Below the pieces are notes generated by a model. It ran no database searches. It saw only the letters and a program-made list of their open reading frames with translations, and was not told the DNA's origin. The translations under genes were made by a program, and so were the position numbers. Source: Salmonella enterica subsp. enterica serovar Typhimurium str. LT2 (lineage in GTDB: Bacteria > Pseudomonadota > Gammaproteobacteria > Enterobacterales > Enterobacteriaceae). Taken from it: 64,000 nt of DNA. Shown here piece after piece: positions 32,587 to 41,934 of the stretch. The DNA is taken from NCBI RefSeq assembly GCF_000006945.2, contig NC_003197.2, positions 3,286,001 to 3,350,000 of the forward strand, written 5' to 3'. Position 1 is the first letter of the stretch. Each line of letters opens with the position of its first letter.

Positions 32587-33471
32587 ATGTCTCATCTATA
32601 CGACCCTACCACGCAGTATTACACCGGCGAGTATCCTAAGCAAAAACAGCCGGCGCCCGGCGTCCAGGCGAAAATGACGCCTGTTCCTGACTGTGGTGAA
32701 AAAAGTTATGTCGGCAGTGGTCGCCTTAAAGATCGTAAGGCGCTGGTGACAGGGGGCGACTCCGGGATTGGGCGCGCTGCCGCTATCGCTTACGCGCGTG
32801 AAGGCGCAGATGTCGCGATCAACTATCTGCCAGCGGAAGAAGAGGACGCCCAGCAGGTTAAAGCGCTGATTGAGGAGTGCGGCCGTAAAGCGGTGTTATT
32901 GCCAGGCGATCTTAGCGACGAATCTTTCGCCCGTTCGCTGGTCCATAAGGCGCGTGAAGCGCTGGGCGGGCTGGACATTCTGGCGCTGGTGGCCGGTAAA
33001 CAGACGGCAATCCCGGAGATAAAAGATCTGACCAGCGAGCAATTTCAGCAAACCTTCGCCGTTAACGTTTTTGCTCTGTTCTGGATAACCCAGGAAGCGA
33101 TTCCGCTGCTGCCAAAAGGCGCCAGTATTATCACAACGTCGTCTATCCAGGCGTATCAGCCCAGTCCGCACCTGCTGGATTATGCGGCAACCAAGGCGGC
33201 AATCCTCAATTACAGCCGTGGCCTGGCGAAACAGGTGGCGGAAAAAGGAATTCGTGTGAATATTGTCGCGCCTGGCCCTATCTGGACAGCGCTGCAAATT
33301 TCCGGCGGTCAAACCCAGGATAAAATTCCGCAGTTTGGTCAGCAGACGCCAATGAAGCGGGCCGGCCAACCGGCAGAGCTGGCGCCGGTGTATGTCTATC
33401 TGGCAAGCCAGGAATCCAGTTACGTTACCGCAGAAGTGCACGGCGTGTGCGGCGGGGAGCATTTAGGCTAA
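32587..33471 (+). CDS. yghA: Short-chain dehydrogenase/reductase
   Basis: NAD(P)-dependent oxidoreductase of 294 residues, orthologous to E. coli YghA. The Rossmann motif ALVTGGDSGIGRAAAIAYAREGADVAI begins near residue 52; the catalytic serine is in SIITTSSIQAY and the YxxxK pair in LLDYAATKAAILNYS. The extra N-terminal 45 residues (TTQYYTGEYPKQKQPAPGVQ) mark the SDR subgroup that acts on aldehydes and ketones. A strong GAAGGGAGAAGC precedes the ATG. The substrate is unknown. Confidence 0.95.
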   Translation: MSHLYDPTTQYYTGEYPKQKQPAPGVQAKMTPVPDCGEKSYVGSGRLKDRKALVTGGDSGIGRAAAIAYAREGADVAINYLPAEEEDAQQVKALIEECGRKAVLLPGDLSDESFARSLVHKAREALGGLDILALVAGKQTAIPEIKDLTSEQFQQTFAVNVFALFWITQEAIPLLPKGASIITTSSIQAYQPSPHLLDYAATKAAILNYSRGLAKQVAEKGIRVNIVAPGPIWTALQISGGQTQDKIPQFGQQTPMKRAGQPAELAPVYVYLASQESSYVTAEVHGVCGGEHLG

Positions 33472-33490
33472 CGCATGAAGTCGATTAAGG

Positions 33491-33563
33491 TGGCGCAATT
33501 CTGTTAAGCAAGGCGCCACTTTAGGCAATAAAAAAGCCGGGTGGCGACTTCGCCTTACCCGGC
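33491..33563. terminator. REP unit and hairpins between convergent yghA and exbD
   Basis: TGGCGC/GCGCCA arms at 33491-33496 and 33513-33518 probably end yghA. A REP-type hairpin follows: GCCGGGTGGCG at 33536-33546 with CGCCTTACCCGGC at 33551-33563, and on the minus strand it leads into a TTTTTT tract that suits exbD termination. Confidence 0.65.
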
Positions 33564-33583
33564 CTACAGCGTCAGCAGAATAC

Positions 33584-34009
33584 TTATTTCGCTTTCGCGG
33601 TCTCTTCGCCGACCAGACCAATCTTGAGATAGCCCGCCTGATGCAGCATATCCATCACTTTCATCAGGGTTTCATACTCTACGGTTTTATCCGCGCGGAA
33701 GAAAATCGTAGTATCCTTTTTCCCTTCCGTCAGGGCCGTTAGCTCGGCAATCATCGTATCATCCGTCACCGGATCGTTACCGATAAACATGGTGTTATCC
33801 GCTTTCACCGACAGATAAACCGGTTTTTCCGGACGCGGCTGTGGCGTACTGGTAGAAGCGGGCAGATTCACCTTGACGTCCACCGTCGCCAGCGGCGCAG
33901 CCACCATAAAGATAATCAGCAGAACCAACATGACATCGATAAACGGCGTCACGTTGATTTCATGCATTTCGCCGTTGTCATCCAGGTTCTCGTTAAGACG
34001 CATTGCCAT
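33584..34009 (-). CDS. exbD: TonB-energising protein ExbD
   Basis: Part of the ExbB-ExbD proton motor that drives TonB-dependent uptake at the outer membrane. It is 141 residues, as in E. coli. A single membrane helix near residues 23-43 contains the essential Asp25 (NVTPFIDVMLVLLIIFMVAAP); the rest is periplasmic. Six bases separate it from exbB on the same transcript. A Fur box upstream of exbB makes the pair iron-regulated. Confidence 0.98.
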   Translation of the reverse strand: MAMRLNENLDDNGEMHEINVTPFIDVMLVLLIIFMVAAPLATVDVKVNLPASTSTPQPRPEKPVYLSVKADNTMFIGNDPVTDDTMIAELTALTEGKKDTTIFFRADKTVEYETLMKVMDMLHQAGYLKIGLVGEETAKAK

Positions 34010-34015
34010 GACGCA

Positions 34016-34750
34016 TTACCCTACCCGTAATTTCTGCGCGGCGCGTACCGGCTGCGCACTGGCGCTCGCATTCAGATCAAGATCGCGGCTTTGCAGCAGC
34101 AATACCTGCGCCGCCACGTCGCCCAGCGTCGCTTTGTAACTGCCTATCTGACGTGCGAAGATGTTGTAAATGACGACCGCCGGGATCGCGGCTACCAGCC
34201 CAATCGCCGTCGCCAGCAGCGCTTCCGCAATACCAGGAGCGACCACCGCCAGGTTGGTGGTCTGCGTTTGCGCAATACCGATGAAGCTATTCATAATGCC
34301 CCATACGGTGCCAAACAACCCGACGAAGGGGGAAATGGCGCCGATCGTCGCCAGATAACCGTTGCCTCGTCCCATGTAGCGGCCCACCGCTGCGACGCGA
34401 CGTTCCAGACGGAAGCCGGTACGTTCTTTAATCCCTTCGTTATCTTCGCTGCCCTGAGAGAGTTCCAGTTCATTCTGCGCTTCATTGATGAGCTGTGCGC
34501 TGAGGCTTTTTGCGCTGAAACCTGCCGCAATGTCGGAAGCCTGATCTAAAGAGCGCGCATCGGCTAATTGCAGTTGTTCGCGCTTTAAGCGGCGCTTTTG
34601 CGTGAAAAATTCAACGCTTTTACTGAAGAAGATAGCCCAGGTGACGACTGACGCCAGAATCAAACCAATCATCACGCACTTCACGACAATATCGGCGTGC
34701 TGATACATGCCCCAGACGGAAAGATCCGTCTGCATCAAATTATTACCCAC
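34016..34750 (-). CDS. exbB: TonB-energising protein ExbB
   Basis: Inner-membrane pentamer-forming subunit of 244 residues with three helices (MIGLILASVVTWAIFFS near 28, GAISPFVGLFGTVWGIMNSF near 135 and EALLATAIGLVAAIPAVVIYN near 172). It starts with GTG, preceded by GGAGATACAGA. First gene of exbB-exbD, divergent from metC across 251 bases that carry a Fur box and met boxes. Matches E. coli ExbB over its whole length. Confidence 0.98.
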   Translation of the reverse strand: MGNNLMQTDLSVWGMYQHADIVVKCVMIGLILASVVTWAIFFSKSVEFFTQKRRLKREQLQLADARSLDQASDIAAGFSAKSLSAQLINEAQNELELSQGSEDNEGIKERTGFRLERRVAAVGRYMGRGNGYLATIGAISPFVGLFGTVWGIMNSFIGIAQTQTTNLAVVAPGIAEALLATAIGLVAAIPAVVIYNIFARQIGSYKATLGDVAAQVLLLQSRDLDLNASASAQPVRAAQKLRVG

Positions 34751-34813
34751 TCTGTATCTCCAGGACGCAAATCACAAAATCTGAGCATAATAATATCAAA
34801 ACAACGTCGAATT

Positions 34814-34832
34814 GATAGTCGTTCTCATTACT
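34814..34832 (-). promoter_or_regulatory. Fur box upstream of exbB
   Basis: GATAGTCGTTCTCATTACT matches 12 of 19 bases of the Fur consensus, with the strongest agreement in the outer GATA and TCATTA parts. It is about 64 bases from the exbB start. Fur control of exbBD is established in E. coli. Confidence 0.7.
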
Positions 34833-34967
34833 ATTTACATACTGCCGCACCTTTACTGCTTTTTCTTTGCGCTTACGCATTAAAAAAGCCACCTGTTTTT
34901 ATTTTGGCAAAATTTTCATCTGTATCACACGTCGCCAGGGTGCAGATGGTTATATTCATGCTAGTTT

Positions 34968-34983
34968 AGACATCCAGACGGTT
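34968..34983 (+). promoter_or_regulatory. Tandem MetJ boxes upstream of metC
   Basis: AGACATCC and AGACGGTT are adjacent eight-base units, each matching six of eight bases of the MetJ box AGACGTCT. They end 18 bases before the metC start, as expected for repression by MetJ with S-adenosylmethionine. Confidence 0.7.
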
Positions 34984-35001
34984 AAAATCAGGAAACGCAA
35001 C

Positions 35002-36189
35002 ATGACGGATAAACAGTTGGATACCAAACTGGTAAACGCAGGACGCAGCAAAAAATACACGCTTGGCTCAGTGAATAGTGTGATTCAACGCGCTTCTTCA
35101 CTGGTGTTTGACACCGTCGAGGCCAAAAAACACGCTACCCGCAATCTCGCCAACGGCGAATTATTTTACGGACGCCGGGGAACGCTGACCCACTTTTCGC
35201 TCCAGGAAGCCATGTGTGAACTGGAAGGCGGCGCCGGATGCGCGCTCTTCCCGTGCGGCGCGGCGGCGGTCGCCAACACCATTCTGGCATTCGTTGAGCA
35301 GGGCGACCACATCCTGATGACCAACACAGCTTATGAACCCAGCCAGGATTTCTGCAGCAAAATTCTCGGCAAACTGGGCGTGACGACAAGCTGGTTCGAC
35401 CCGCTCATCGGCGCTGATATCACGCAACATATTCAGCCGAACACGAAAGTCGTATTTCTGGAATCCCCCGGTTCTATTACCATGGAAGTACATGATATTC
35501 CGAGCATTGTTAGTGCGGTCAGACGCGTCGCGCCAGAAGCCGTCATCATGATTGATAATACCTGGGCGGCTGGCGTTCTGTTCAAAGCTCTGGAATTCGA
35601 TATTGATATCTCTATCCAGGCGGGCACTAAGTATCTGATTGGTCATTCTGATGCGATGGTCGGGACTGCCGTTGCAAATGCGCGCTGCTGGGAACAATTG
35701 CGGGAAAACGCCTATCTGATGGGGCAAATGCTCGACGCCGACACGGCTTATATGACCAGCCGCGGTCTGCGCACACTCGGTGTCCGACTGCGCCAGCATC
35801 AAGAAAGCAGCCTCAAAATCGCCGCATGGCTGGCGAACCATCCTCAGGTCGCGCGCGTTAATCATCCGGCCCTGCCGGGTAGCAAAGGTCATGCGTTCTG
35901 GAAACGAGACTTTACAGGTAGCAGCGGCCTGTTCTCCTTTGTGCTCAATAAAAAGCTGACCGAGGCAGAATTATCAGCCTATCTGGATAACTTTTCGCTG
36001 TTCAGTATGGCCTACTCCTGGGGAGGCTACGAATCGCTGATTATTGCTAATCAGCCGGAACAGATCGCCGCGATTCGTCCCGCAGGCGGCGTAGATTTTA
36101 CCGGTACGCTGGTTCGGGTGCATATTGGTTTAGAGAGTGTTGATGATTTGATCGCTGATTTAGCCGCCGGCTTCGCCAGAATTGTGTAA
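35002..36189 (+). CDS. metC: Cystathionine beta-lyase
   Basis: Pyridoxal-phosphate enzyme that cleaves cystathionine to homocysteine, ammonia and pyruvate in methionine synthesis. The start MTDKQLDTKLVNAGRSKKYT gives 395 residues as in E. coli; an ORF extending 45 codons upstream would cross the MetJ boxes and is rejected. The PLP lysine lies in SIQAGTKYLIGHSDAMVGT near residue 210, and the phosphate-binding and tyrosine motif is ELFYGRRGTLTHFSLQ near 53. AGGAAACGC is the ribosome site. A ten-base hairpin follows the gene. Confidence 0.97.
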   Translation: MTDKQLDTKLVNAGRSKKYTLGSVNSVIQRASSLVFDTVEAKKHATRNLANGELFYGRRGTLTHFSLQEAMCELEGGAGCALFPCGAAAVANTILAFVEQGDHILMTNTAYEPSQDFCSKILGKLGVTTSWFDPLIGADITQHIQPNTKVVFLESPGSITMEVHDIPSIVSAVRRVAPEAVIMIDNTWAAGVLFKALEFDIDISIQAGTKYLIGHSDAMVGTAVANARCWEQLRENAYLMGQMLDADTAYMTSRGLRTLGVRLRQHQESSLKIAAWLANHPQVARVNHPALPGSKGHAFWKRDFTGSSGLFSFVLNKKLTEAELSAYLDNFSLFSMAYSWGGYESLIIANQPEQIAAIRPAGGVDFTGTLVRVHIGLESVDDLIADLAAGFARIV

Positions 36190-36247
36190 AGTTGCCGGGG
36201 ATGGACATATATGCAGACAATTTCCGTGGAAAAGTCTGCGTTTGTTG

Positions 36248-36273
36248 CGTCCGGGATCAAGGCATCCCGGACG
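36248..36273 (+). terminator. Hairpin downstream of metC
   Basis: CGTCCGGGAT pairs exactly with ATCCCGGACG across a six-base loop, 58 bases after the metC stop. There is no T tract after it, so it may be a transcript-stabilising stem or a weak terminator. Confidence 0.45.
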
Positions 36274-36328
36274 ATTCAGGAGTACAATAGGCGAATAAAA
36301 GCATAAATGCTGTTCCACAGGAAAGTTC

Positions 36329-36988
36329 ATGGCTGTCATTCAAGATATTATCGCTGCGCTCTGGCAACATGATTTTGCCGCGCTGGCGAATCCACACGTT
36401 GTTAGCGTCGTCTACTTTGTCATGTTCGCCACGCTATTTTTAGAAAACGGTCTGCTGCCAGCGTCATTCTTACCTGGCGATAGTCTGCTGCTACTGGCAG
36501 GCGCGTTGATCGCCCAGGATGTGATGCATTTTTTGCCGACGATTGGCATTCTCACCGCCGCGGCCAGTCTCGGCTGCTGGCTAAGTTATATCCAGGGACG
36601 CTGGCTCGGTAATACGCGTACCGTCAAAGGCTGGCTGGCGCAGCTTCCGGCAAAATATCATCAGCGCGCCACCTGCATGTTTGACCGTCACGGTTTGTTA
36701 GCATTGCTTGCCGGGCGCTTTCTGGCGTTTGTCCGCACTCTGCTGCCAACAATGGCGGGCATTTCCGGCCTGTCCAACCGCCGGTTTCAGTTTTTTAACT
36801 GGTTAAGCGGCCTGCTGTGGGTGACTGTCGTGACCAGCTTCGGCTACGCGCTCAGTATGATCCCGTTTGTTAAGCGCCATGAAGACCAGGTAATGACATT
36901 TTTAATGATCCTTCCCGTCGCGCTACTGGTCGCCGGGCTGTTAGGTACGCTGGTCGTGGTGATTAAAAAGAAATACTGTAACGCCTGA
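36329..36988 (+). CDS. yghB: DedA-family inner-membrane protein
   Basis: A 219-residue membrane protein. DedA proteins are needed for membrane lipid homeostasis and drug and acid resistance, and probably translocate lipids. The family signature is visible: [24 protein letters not shown] near residue 35, and a re-entrant [33 protein letters not shown] near 130, with the conserved arginines. Matches E. coli YghB. Its partner YqjA is elsewhere. It converges with yqhC. Confidence 0.96.
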
Positions 36989-37051
36989 CGTATCCATAAT
37001 CGGCCAGGATGGCCCGGTTACGCTTCGTTGACCCGTGGCGGGATGCCCCAC

Positions 37052-37969
37052 TTAGCTCCCTTGCATTGTCCGCATTCTTGCCACATCTTCGCCCGGCGTA
37101 ACGCCAAAATAACGTTTAAACTCCCGGCTAAACTGCGATGCGCTCTCATAGCCGACCCGCATCGCCGCGGCGCTGGCCTTCATACCGTCGTGAATCATCA
37201 TCATCCGCGCTTTATGCAGTCGGTAGCTTTTTAAATACTGCAACGGCGAGGTGCTGGTGACCGCCTTAAAATTATGGTGAAACGCCGACACGCTCATGTT
37301 CGCTTCTGCCGCCAGTTGCTCAACATTCAGGTTCTCGGTGTATTTCATTTCGATCTGTTTAAGTACGCGACTGATCAGGCTAAAGTGCGTCTGGCGACTA
37401 ACCAGCGCAAGCAGCGCCCCGCCGCGCGGCCCCATCAGCACATGATAAAGAATTTCGCGAATAATCTGTTTTCCCAGAATCCGCGCATCCAGCGGGCGCT
37501 CCATCACATCCAGCAATCTTTCCACCGCACATAAAATCTCGTCCGACAGCGTGGCGGAGTTAATCCCACTGGCCGCCATCGGCAACTGGAAACGCTCATC
37601 TTCGCCAATGTCCATGAGCAACTCTTGCAGTTGCAGCACATCAATATCGAGCCGAATACCGGCCAGCGGTACCTCCGGCGTCGCCCAGGTCTCGCATTCA
37701 AAAGGGAGCGGCACGGTCAGTAAGAGATATTCATTAGCGTCATAACGAAACTTGCGCTTGTTAATATAGCCAATTTTATGGCCGGAAAAGAGAAATATGA
37801 TGCCAGGCTGATACATGACCGGCGTGCGCGGCCCCGGTTCAACACCATACAACAGACGAATGCCCGCCAGCCGCTCGCTGATTATTTTATCATTATTTTT
37901 TAAATGATTAATTTTATCCGCCAACTGTAAGCAAATTGCTTCACGATTCATAACGCGCCATTTTTTCAT
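37052..37969 (-). CDS. yqhC: AraC-family transcriptional activator of yqhD-dkgA
   Basis: Activator that in E. coli responds to reactive aldehydes (glyoxal, methylglyoxal, furfural). It is divergent from yqhD, its known target. The N-terminal part is a cupin-like sensing domain with a conserved cysteine (PLPFECETWATP); the C-terminal 100 residues hold the two HTH motifs (NVEQLAAEANMSVSAFHHNFKAV and ASAAAMRVGYESASQFSREFKRYFG). I prefer the ATG at 37969 (305 residues) because GGAG sits eight bases upstream; ATG at 37951 (MNREAIC) and GTG at 37978 are alternatives. Confidence 0.93.
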   Translation of the reverse strand: MKKWRVMNREAICLQLADKINHLKNNDKIISERLAGIRLLYGVEPGPRTPVMYQPGIIFLFSGHKIGYINKRKFRYDANEYLLLTVPLPFECETWATPEVPLAGIRLDIDVLQLQELLMDIGEDERFQLPMAASGINSATLSDEILCAVERLLDVMERPLDARILGKQIIREILYHVLMGPRGGALLALVSRQTHFSLISRVLKQIEMKYTENLNVEQLAAEANMSVSAFHHNFKAVTSTSPLQYLKSYRLHKARMMMIHDGMKASAAAMRVGYESASQFSREFKRYFGVTPGEDVARMRTMQGS

Positions 37970-38143
37970 CAAATCCACTCCGCTGGATTGTGCGCATTTT
38001 TAGCGATTTTCTCCAGCATTCTGGAGAAATAGGCAAAACATTGGCAGAAATGTGCATTGAGAGACATCCCTCACAAGACCACAATGATGACCATCAGGCA
38101 GACAGCCGCCTGCCCTCTTTTTACCCACATAAGGGAATGAGCA

Positions 38144-39307
38144 ATGAACAATTTCAAATTACATACCCCTACCCGCATTCTGTTTGGTAAAGGCGCTATC
38201 GTCGATCTTCGCGATCAAATCCCGCAGGACGCCCGCGTGCTGATTACCTATGGCGGCGGTAGCGTGAAAAAGACCGGCGTACTGGCGCAAGTTCAGGAAG
38301 CGTTAAAAGGACTGGATGTTCGGGAGTTTGGCGGTATTGAACCGAACCCGTCCTATGAAACGCTGATGAAGGCCGTGCAGCTTGTGCGCGACGAAAATAT
38401 TACCTTCCTGCTGGCCGTTGGCGGCGGTTCCGTACTGGACGGCACCAAATTTATCGCCGCAGCGGCGCAGTATACGGACGGCGTCGATCCGTGGCACATT
38501 CTGGAAACCGGCGGTACTGAGATTCGTAGCGCAATCCCGATGGGGTCTGTGCTGACCCTACCGGCAACCGGCTCAGAATCGAACGCCGGCGCAGTCATTT
38601 CCCGTAAAACCACTGGCGACAAACAGGCCTTCCACTCCTCGTTCGTGCAACCGGTGTTTGCCGTACTGGACCCGGTCTACACCTATACATTGCCGCCGCG
38701 CCAGGTTGCGAACGGCGTCGTGGATGCTTTCGTCCATACCGTTGAGCAGTACGTCACTTACCCGGTTAACGGCAAAATTCAGGATCGTTTCGCCGAAGGT
38801 ATTTTACTCACACTGATCGAAGAAGGTCCCAAAGCGCTGCAAGAGCCTGAAAACTATGACGTCCGCGCTAACGTGATGTGGGCCGCTACTCAGGCGTTAA
38901 ATGGCCTGATTGGCGCTGGGGTTCCGCAGGACTGGGCGACGCATATGCTGGGCCACGAGCTTACCGCGATGCACGGTCTCGATCATGCCCAGACGCTGGC
39001 TATCGTTCTGCCTGCGCTATGGAACGAAAAACGAGACGTTAAACGTGCAAAACTCCTGCAATATGCTGAACGTGTATGGAATATCACCGACGGTTCCGAC
39101 GACGAGCGTATTGATGCCGCCATTGCCGCCACCCGCCGTTTCTTCGAACAGATGGGCGTGCCTACCCACCTGTCCGATTACGGTCTGGATGGCAGCACTA
39201 TTCCGGCGCTACTGGCTAAACTTGAGGCGCATGGATGCATAAATTTAGGTGAAAATCAGGATATTACGCTGGATGTCAGCCGTCGGATTTATGAAGCGGC
39301 GCGCTAA
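38144..39307 (+). CDS. yqhD: NADPH-dependent aldehyde reductase (iron-type alcohol dehydrogenase family)
   Basis: Detoxifies short aldehydes such as acrolein, malondialdehyde, glyoxal and furfural by reduction with NADPH. It is 387 residues, as in E. coli. The family III dehydrogenase motifs are present: LLAVGGGSVLDGTKFIA near 92 for cofactor binding, and the metal ligands around DAFVHTVEQY near 195 and HMLGHELTAMHGLDHAQTLA near 270. AAGGGAATGAGCA precedes the ATG. Expression is driven by YqhC from the 174-base divergent region. Confidence 0.97.
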   Translation: MNNFKLHTPTRILFGKGAIVDLRDQIPQDARVLITYGGGSVKKTGVLAQVQEALKGLDVREFGGIEPNPSYETLMKAVQLVRDENITFLLAVGGGSVLDGTKFIAAAAQYTDGVDPWHILETGGTEIRSAIPMGSVLTLPATGSESNAGAVISRKTTGDKQAFHSSFVQPVFAVLDPVYTYTLPPRQVANGVVDAFVHTVEQYVTYPVNGKIQDRFAEGILLTLIEEGPKALQEPENYDVRANVMWAATQALNGLIGAGVPQDWATHMLGHELTAMHGLDHAQTLAIVLPALWNEKRDVKRAKLLQYAERVWNITDGSDDERIDAAIAATRRFFEQMGVPTHLSDYGLDGSTIPALLAKLEAHGCINLGENQDITLDVSRRIYEAAR

Positions 39308-39412
39308 GGTTTTTTCGCCTCTGACTTTCGTTTTTGGCCATTTCGTCCAGACTTAAGTCACTTAGTCTCGCCGGACCCGACTCCGGCGAGCCAATTAAAA
39401 GAGGAACACATC

Positions 39413-40240
39413 ATGGCTAATCCAACCATTATCAGGCTACAGGATGGCAACGTAATGCCACAACTTGGGCTGGGAGTCTGGAAAGCAAGCAATGAAGAGG
39501 TGATCGCGGCGATTCATAAAGCGCTGGAGGTGGGCTATCGATCGATTGATACCGCCACAGCATATCAGAATGAAGAAGGCGTCGGCAAAGCGCTAAAAGC
39601 AGCGAGCGTAGCGCGGGAAGAGCTGTTTATCACCACCAAGTTGTGGAATGACGATCAAAAACGTCCCCGCGAAGCCCTGCAGGAGAGTCTGAAAAAACTG
39701 CAGCTTGATTATCTCGATCTCTATCTGATGCACTGGCCTGTACCGGCTATCGATCACTATGTCGACGCCTGGAAGGGCATGATCGCGCTGCAAAAAGAGG
39801 GGCTGGTAAAGAGTATCGGGGTCTGTAACTTTCAGATCCATCACCTCCAGCGTCTGATCGATGAAACCGGCGTTACCCCTGTGATCAACCAGATCGAGCT
39901 TCACCCCTTGATGCAACAGCGCCAGCTACATGCGTGGAATGCGACGCATAAAATCCAGACCGAGTCCTGGAGCCCGCTGGCGCAGGGTGGCGAAGGCGTA
40001 TTCGATCAGAAAGTGATTCGCGAACTGGCGGATAAATACGGCAAAACGCCCGCCCAGATTGTTATTCGCTGGCATCTGGACTGCGGGCTGGTCGTCATTC
40101 CGAAATCCGTCACCCCTTCCCGTATCGCGGAAAACTTTGCTGTCTGGGATTTCCGTCTCGATAAAGATGAATTAGGCGAGATCGCAAAACTGGATCAAGG
40201 AAAACGCCTCGGTCCCGATCCGGATCAGTTCGGCGGTTAA
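39413..40240 (+). CDS. dkgA: 2,5-diketo-D-gluconate / methylglyoxal reductase A
   Basis: NADPH-dependent aldo-keto reductase of 275 residues (formerly yqhE). The catalytic tetrad is visible: Asp in SIDTATAYQNEEGVG near residue 46, the tyrosine in that same motif, Lys in ELFITTKLWNDD near 75, and His in LDLYLMHWPVP near 108. The NADPH site lies in VVIPKSVTPSRIAENF. It follows yqhD by 105 bases and is co-controlled by YqhC; a strong terminator follows. Confidence 0.97.
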   Translation: MANPTIIRLQDGNVMPQLGLGVWKASNEEVIAAIHKALEVGYRSIDTATAYQNEEGVGKALKAASVAREELFITTKLWNDDQKRPREALQESLKKLQLDYLDLYLMHWPVPAIDHYVDAWKGMIALQKEGLVKSIGVCNFQIHHLQRLIDETGVTPVINQIELHPLMQQRQLHAWNATHKIQTESWSPLAQGGEGVFDQKVIRELADKYGKTPAQIVIRWHLDCGLVVIPKSVTPSRIAENFAVWDFRLDKDELGEIAKLDQGKRLGPDPDQFGG

Positions 40241-40261
40241 GCCGGATTTATCGCACGCCAT

Positions 40262-40287
40262 GCCCGACGATGTCGTCGGGCTTTTTT
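40262..40287 (+). terminator. Rho-independent terminator of yqhD-dkgA
   Basis: GCCCGACG/CGTCGGGC stem with a four-base loop, directly followed by TTTTTT. It lies 21 bases after the dkgA stop and is the clearest terminator in the window. Confidence 0.9.
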
Positions 40288-40405
40288 GCATTCCGAAACA
40301 TTAAGAAACAATTACGCGCATTTAACAGTATATTTCCCCCACACACAAGCGCAGAATTATTCTGATTTTGTGAATAATTATTCATATTTATTATGAATTT
40401 ACTTA

Positions 40406-41890
40406 ATGCATATAAAATATTTATGGATGTGTGATTGTGGCGGAAAAAAATCTCAGGGCGTCAAATGGCTCCCATTCATTCTTATTCTGGTTATCGCCGC
40501 CGGACTGTGGCAGCTAACGCCCCCTTCCGGGTTAAGCGCGCCGGCCTGGCATTCCGCGATTATTTTTGTCGCGACGATCGCCTCTATCGTGGCGAAAGTG
40601 CTGCCTATTGGCGCGGTCGGTATTATTGGTATCACCGTCTTTGCGCTCGCCTATGCTGCCGGCGACAAAACGGCCAGCGGCGCGATTACCACGGCCTTGA
40701 GCGAGCTGAACAGTTCGCTGATCTGGCTTATCGTCGTCGCCTTTATGATTGCCCGTGGGTTTATCAAAACCGGGCTGGGTCGGCGTATCGCCCTACAAAT
40801 GATCCGTCTGTTAGGTAAACGAACGCTGGGTCTGGCTTATGGTCTGGCGTTTGCCGATCTGATCCTCTCTCCCGCGATGCCCAGTAACACCGCGCGCTGC
40901 GGCGGCGTGATTTACCCGATCGCCGACTCGCTGGCGCGCAGCTTTGATTCACATCCGGAAGATGAGTCTCGCAGCAAAATCGGCACCTTTCTGATCACCT
41001 GTATTGGCAATGTTAACGACGTCACTGCCGCACTGTTTATGACCGGTTATACGGGTAACCTGCTGGCGGTAAAACTGGCGGCGAACGCCGGCGTTACGTT
41101 GAGCTGGGGAAGCTGGTTTATCGCCGCGCTCCTGCCTTGCCTGGTCTCTTTTCTTATCGTCCCGCTGCTGGTCTACTGGCTGACCCGTCCGGAAATTAAA
41201 CATACGCCGGATGCGCCGGATTTGGCGCGCAAAGAGCTGGCGCAAATGGGCAGTATGACGCGCGGCGAGTGGCTCATGCTGGCGACCGTCGGCGTGTTGC
41301 TGGTGCTATGGATTTTTGGCAGCTCGCTCGGCGTGGATGCCACGACGGCCTCTTTTGTCGGTCTCTCTATTTTATTACTGAGCGGCGTGCTCACCTGGGA
41401 AGACGTTAAAAGCGAAAAAGGCGCCTGGGATACGTTGATTTGGTTTGCCGCGCTGCTGATGATGGCTAACCAGTTGAAGAAACTAGGATTCACCAGCTGG
41501 TTTGGCAACCTGATTGGCGACAGCATCGGCAGCACGATGCATGGAACCAGTTGGATAATCATCCTGCTGCTGCTTAACGCAGCCTATTTTTATACCCACT
41601 ATTTTTTTGCCAGCGGCAACGCGCAAATCGCCGCGCTGTATGCGGTATTTCTGGGCGTCGGTCTGCATCTGAATATACCGGCGGCGCCGATGGCGCTCAT
41701 GCTGGCGTTTACCAGCAGCCTGTACTGCTCTCTTACGCAGTATACCCACGCACGCGGCCCCATTCTTTTTGGCGCCGGCTATGTACCGACGGGCGTCTGG
41801 TGGCGAACGGGATTTATTATCAGTCTCTTTAATCAGGCGGTCTTTTTGACAGTCGGCCTCGCATGGTGGAAAGTGTTAGGGTTGTATTAA
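40406..41890 (+). CDS. DASS-family carboxylate:cation transporter
   Basis: Inner-membrane transporter of up to 494 residues with about twelve helices. It belongs to the divalent anion:sodium symporter group (2-oxoglutarate/malate translocator and TtdT/CitT types): the first Ser-Asn-Thr loop is DLILSPAMPSNTARCGGVIYPI near residue 155, and the second half has FASGNAQIAALYAVF near 410. The start is uncertain: ATG at 40406 or 40427; neither has a clear ribosome site, and the cysteine-rich MCDCGGKK opening is odd. A HIT-family gene follows by 44 bases. It replaces the yqhG-yqhH genes found at this place in E. coli as I recall. Its substrate is unknown, likely a dicarboxylate. Confidence 0.85.
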   Translation: MHIKYLWMCDCGGKKSQGVKWLPFILILVIAAGLWQLTPPSGLSAPAWHSAIIFVATIASIVAKVLPIGAVGIIGITVFALAYAAGDKTASGAITTALSELNSSLIWLIVVAFMIARGFIKTGLGRRIALQMIRLLGKRTLGLAYGLAFADLILSPAMPSNTARCGGVIYPIADSLARSFDSHPEDESRSKIGTFLITCIGNVNDVTAALFMTGYTGNLLAVKLAANAGVTLSWGSWFIAALLPCLVSFLIVPLLVYWLTRPEIKHTPDAPDLARKELAQMGSMTRGEWLMLATVGVLLVLWIFGSSLGVDATTASFVGLSILLLSGVLTWEDVKSEKGAWDTLIWFAALLMMANQLKKLGFTSWFGNLIGDSIGSTMHGTSWIIILLLLNAAYFYTHYFFASGNAQIAALYAVFLGVGLHLNIPAAPMALMLAFTSSLYCSLTQYTHARGPILFGAGYVPTGVWWRTGFIISLFNQAVFLTVGLAWWKVLGLY

Positions 41891-41934
41891 ACGCTTAACG
41901 CATCGATAAGCCCCTCGGTTAACGGAGAAATGGA

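Noticed and set aside
34867..35001. 45-codon upstream extension of metC
   Set aside because: It crosses the MetJ boxes and part of the promoter; the protein beginning at 35002 matches the known length and has a ribosome site.
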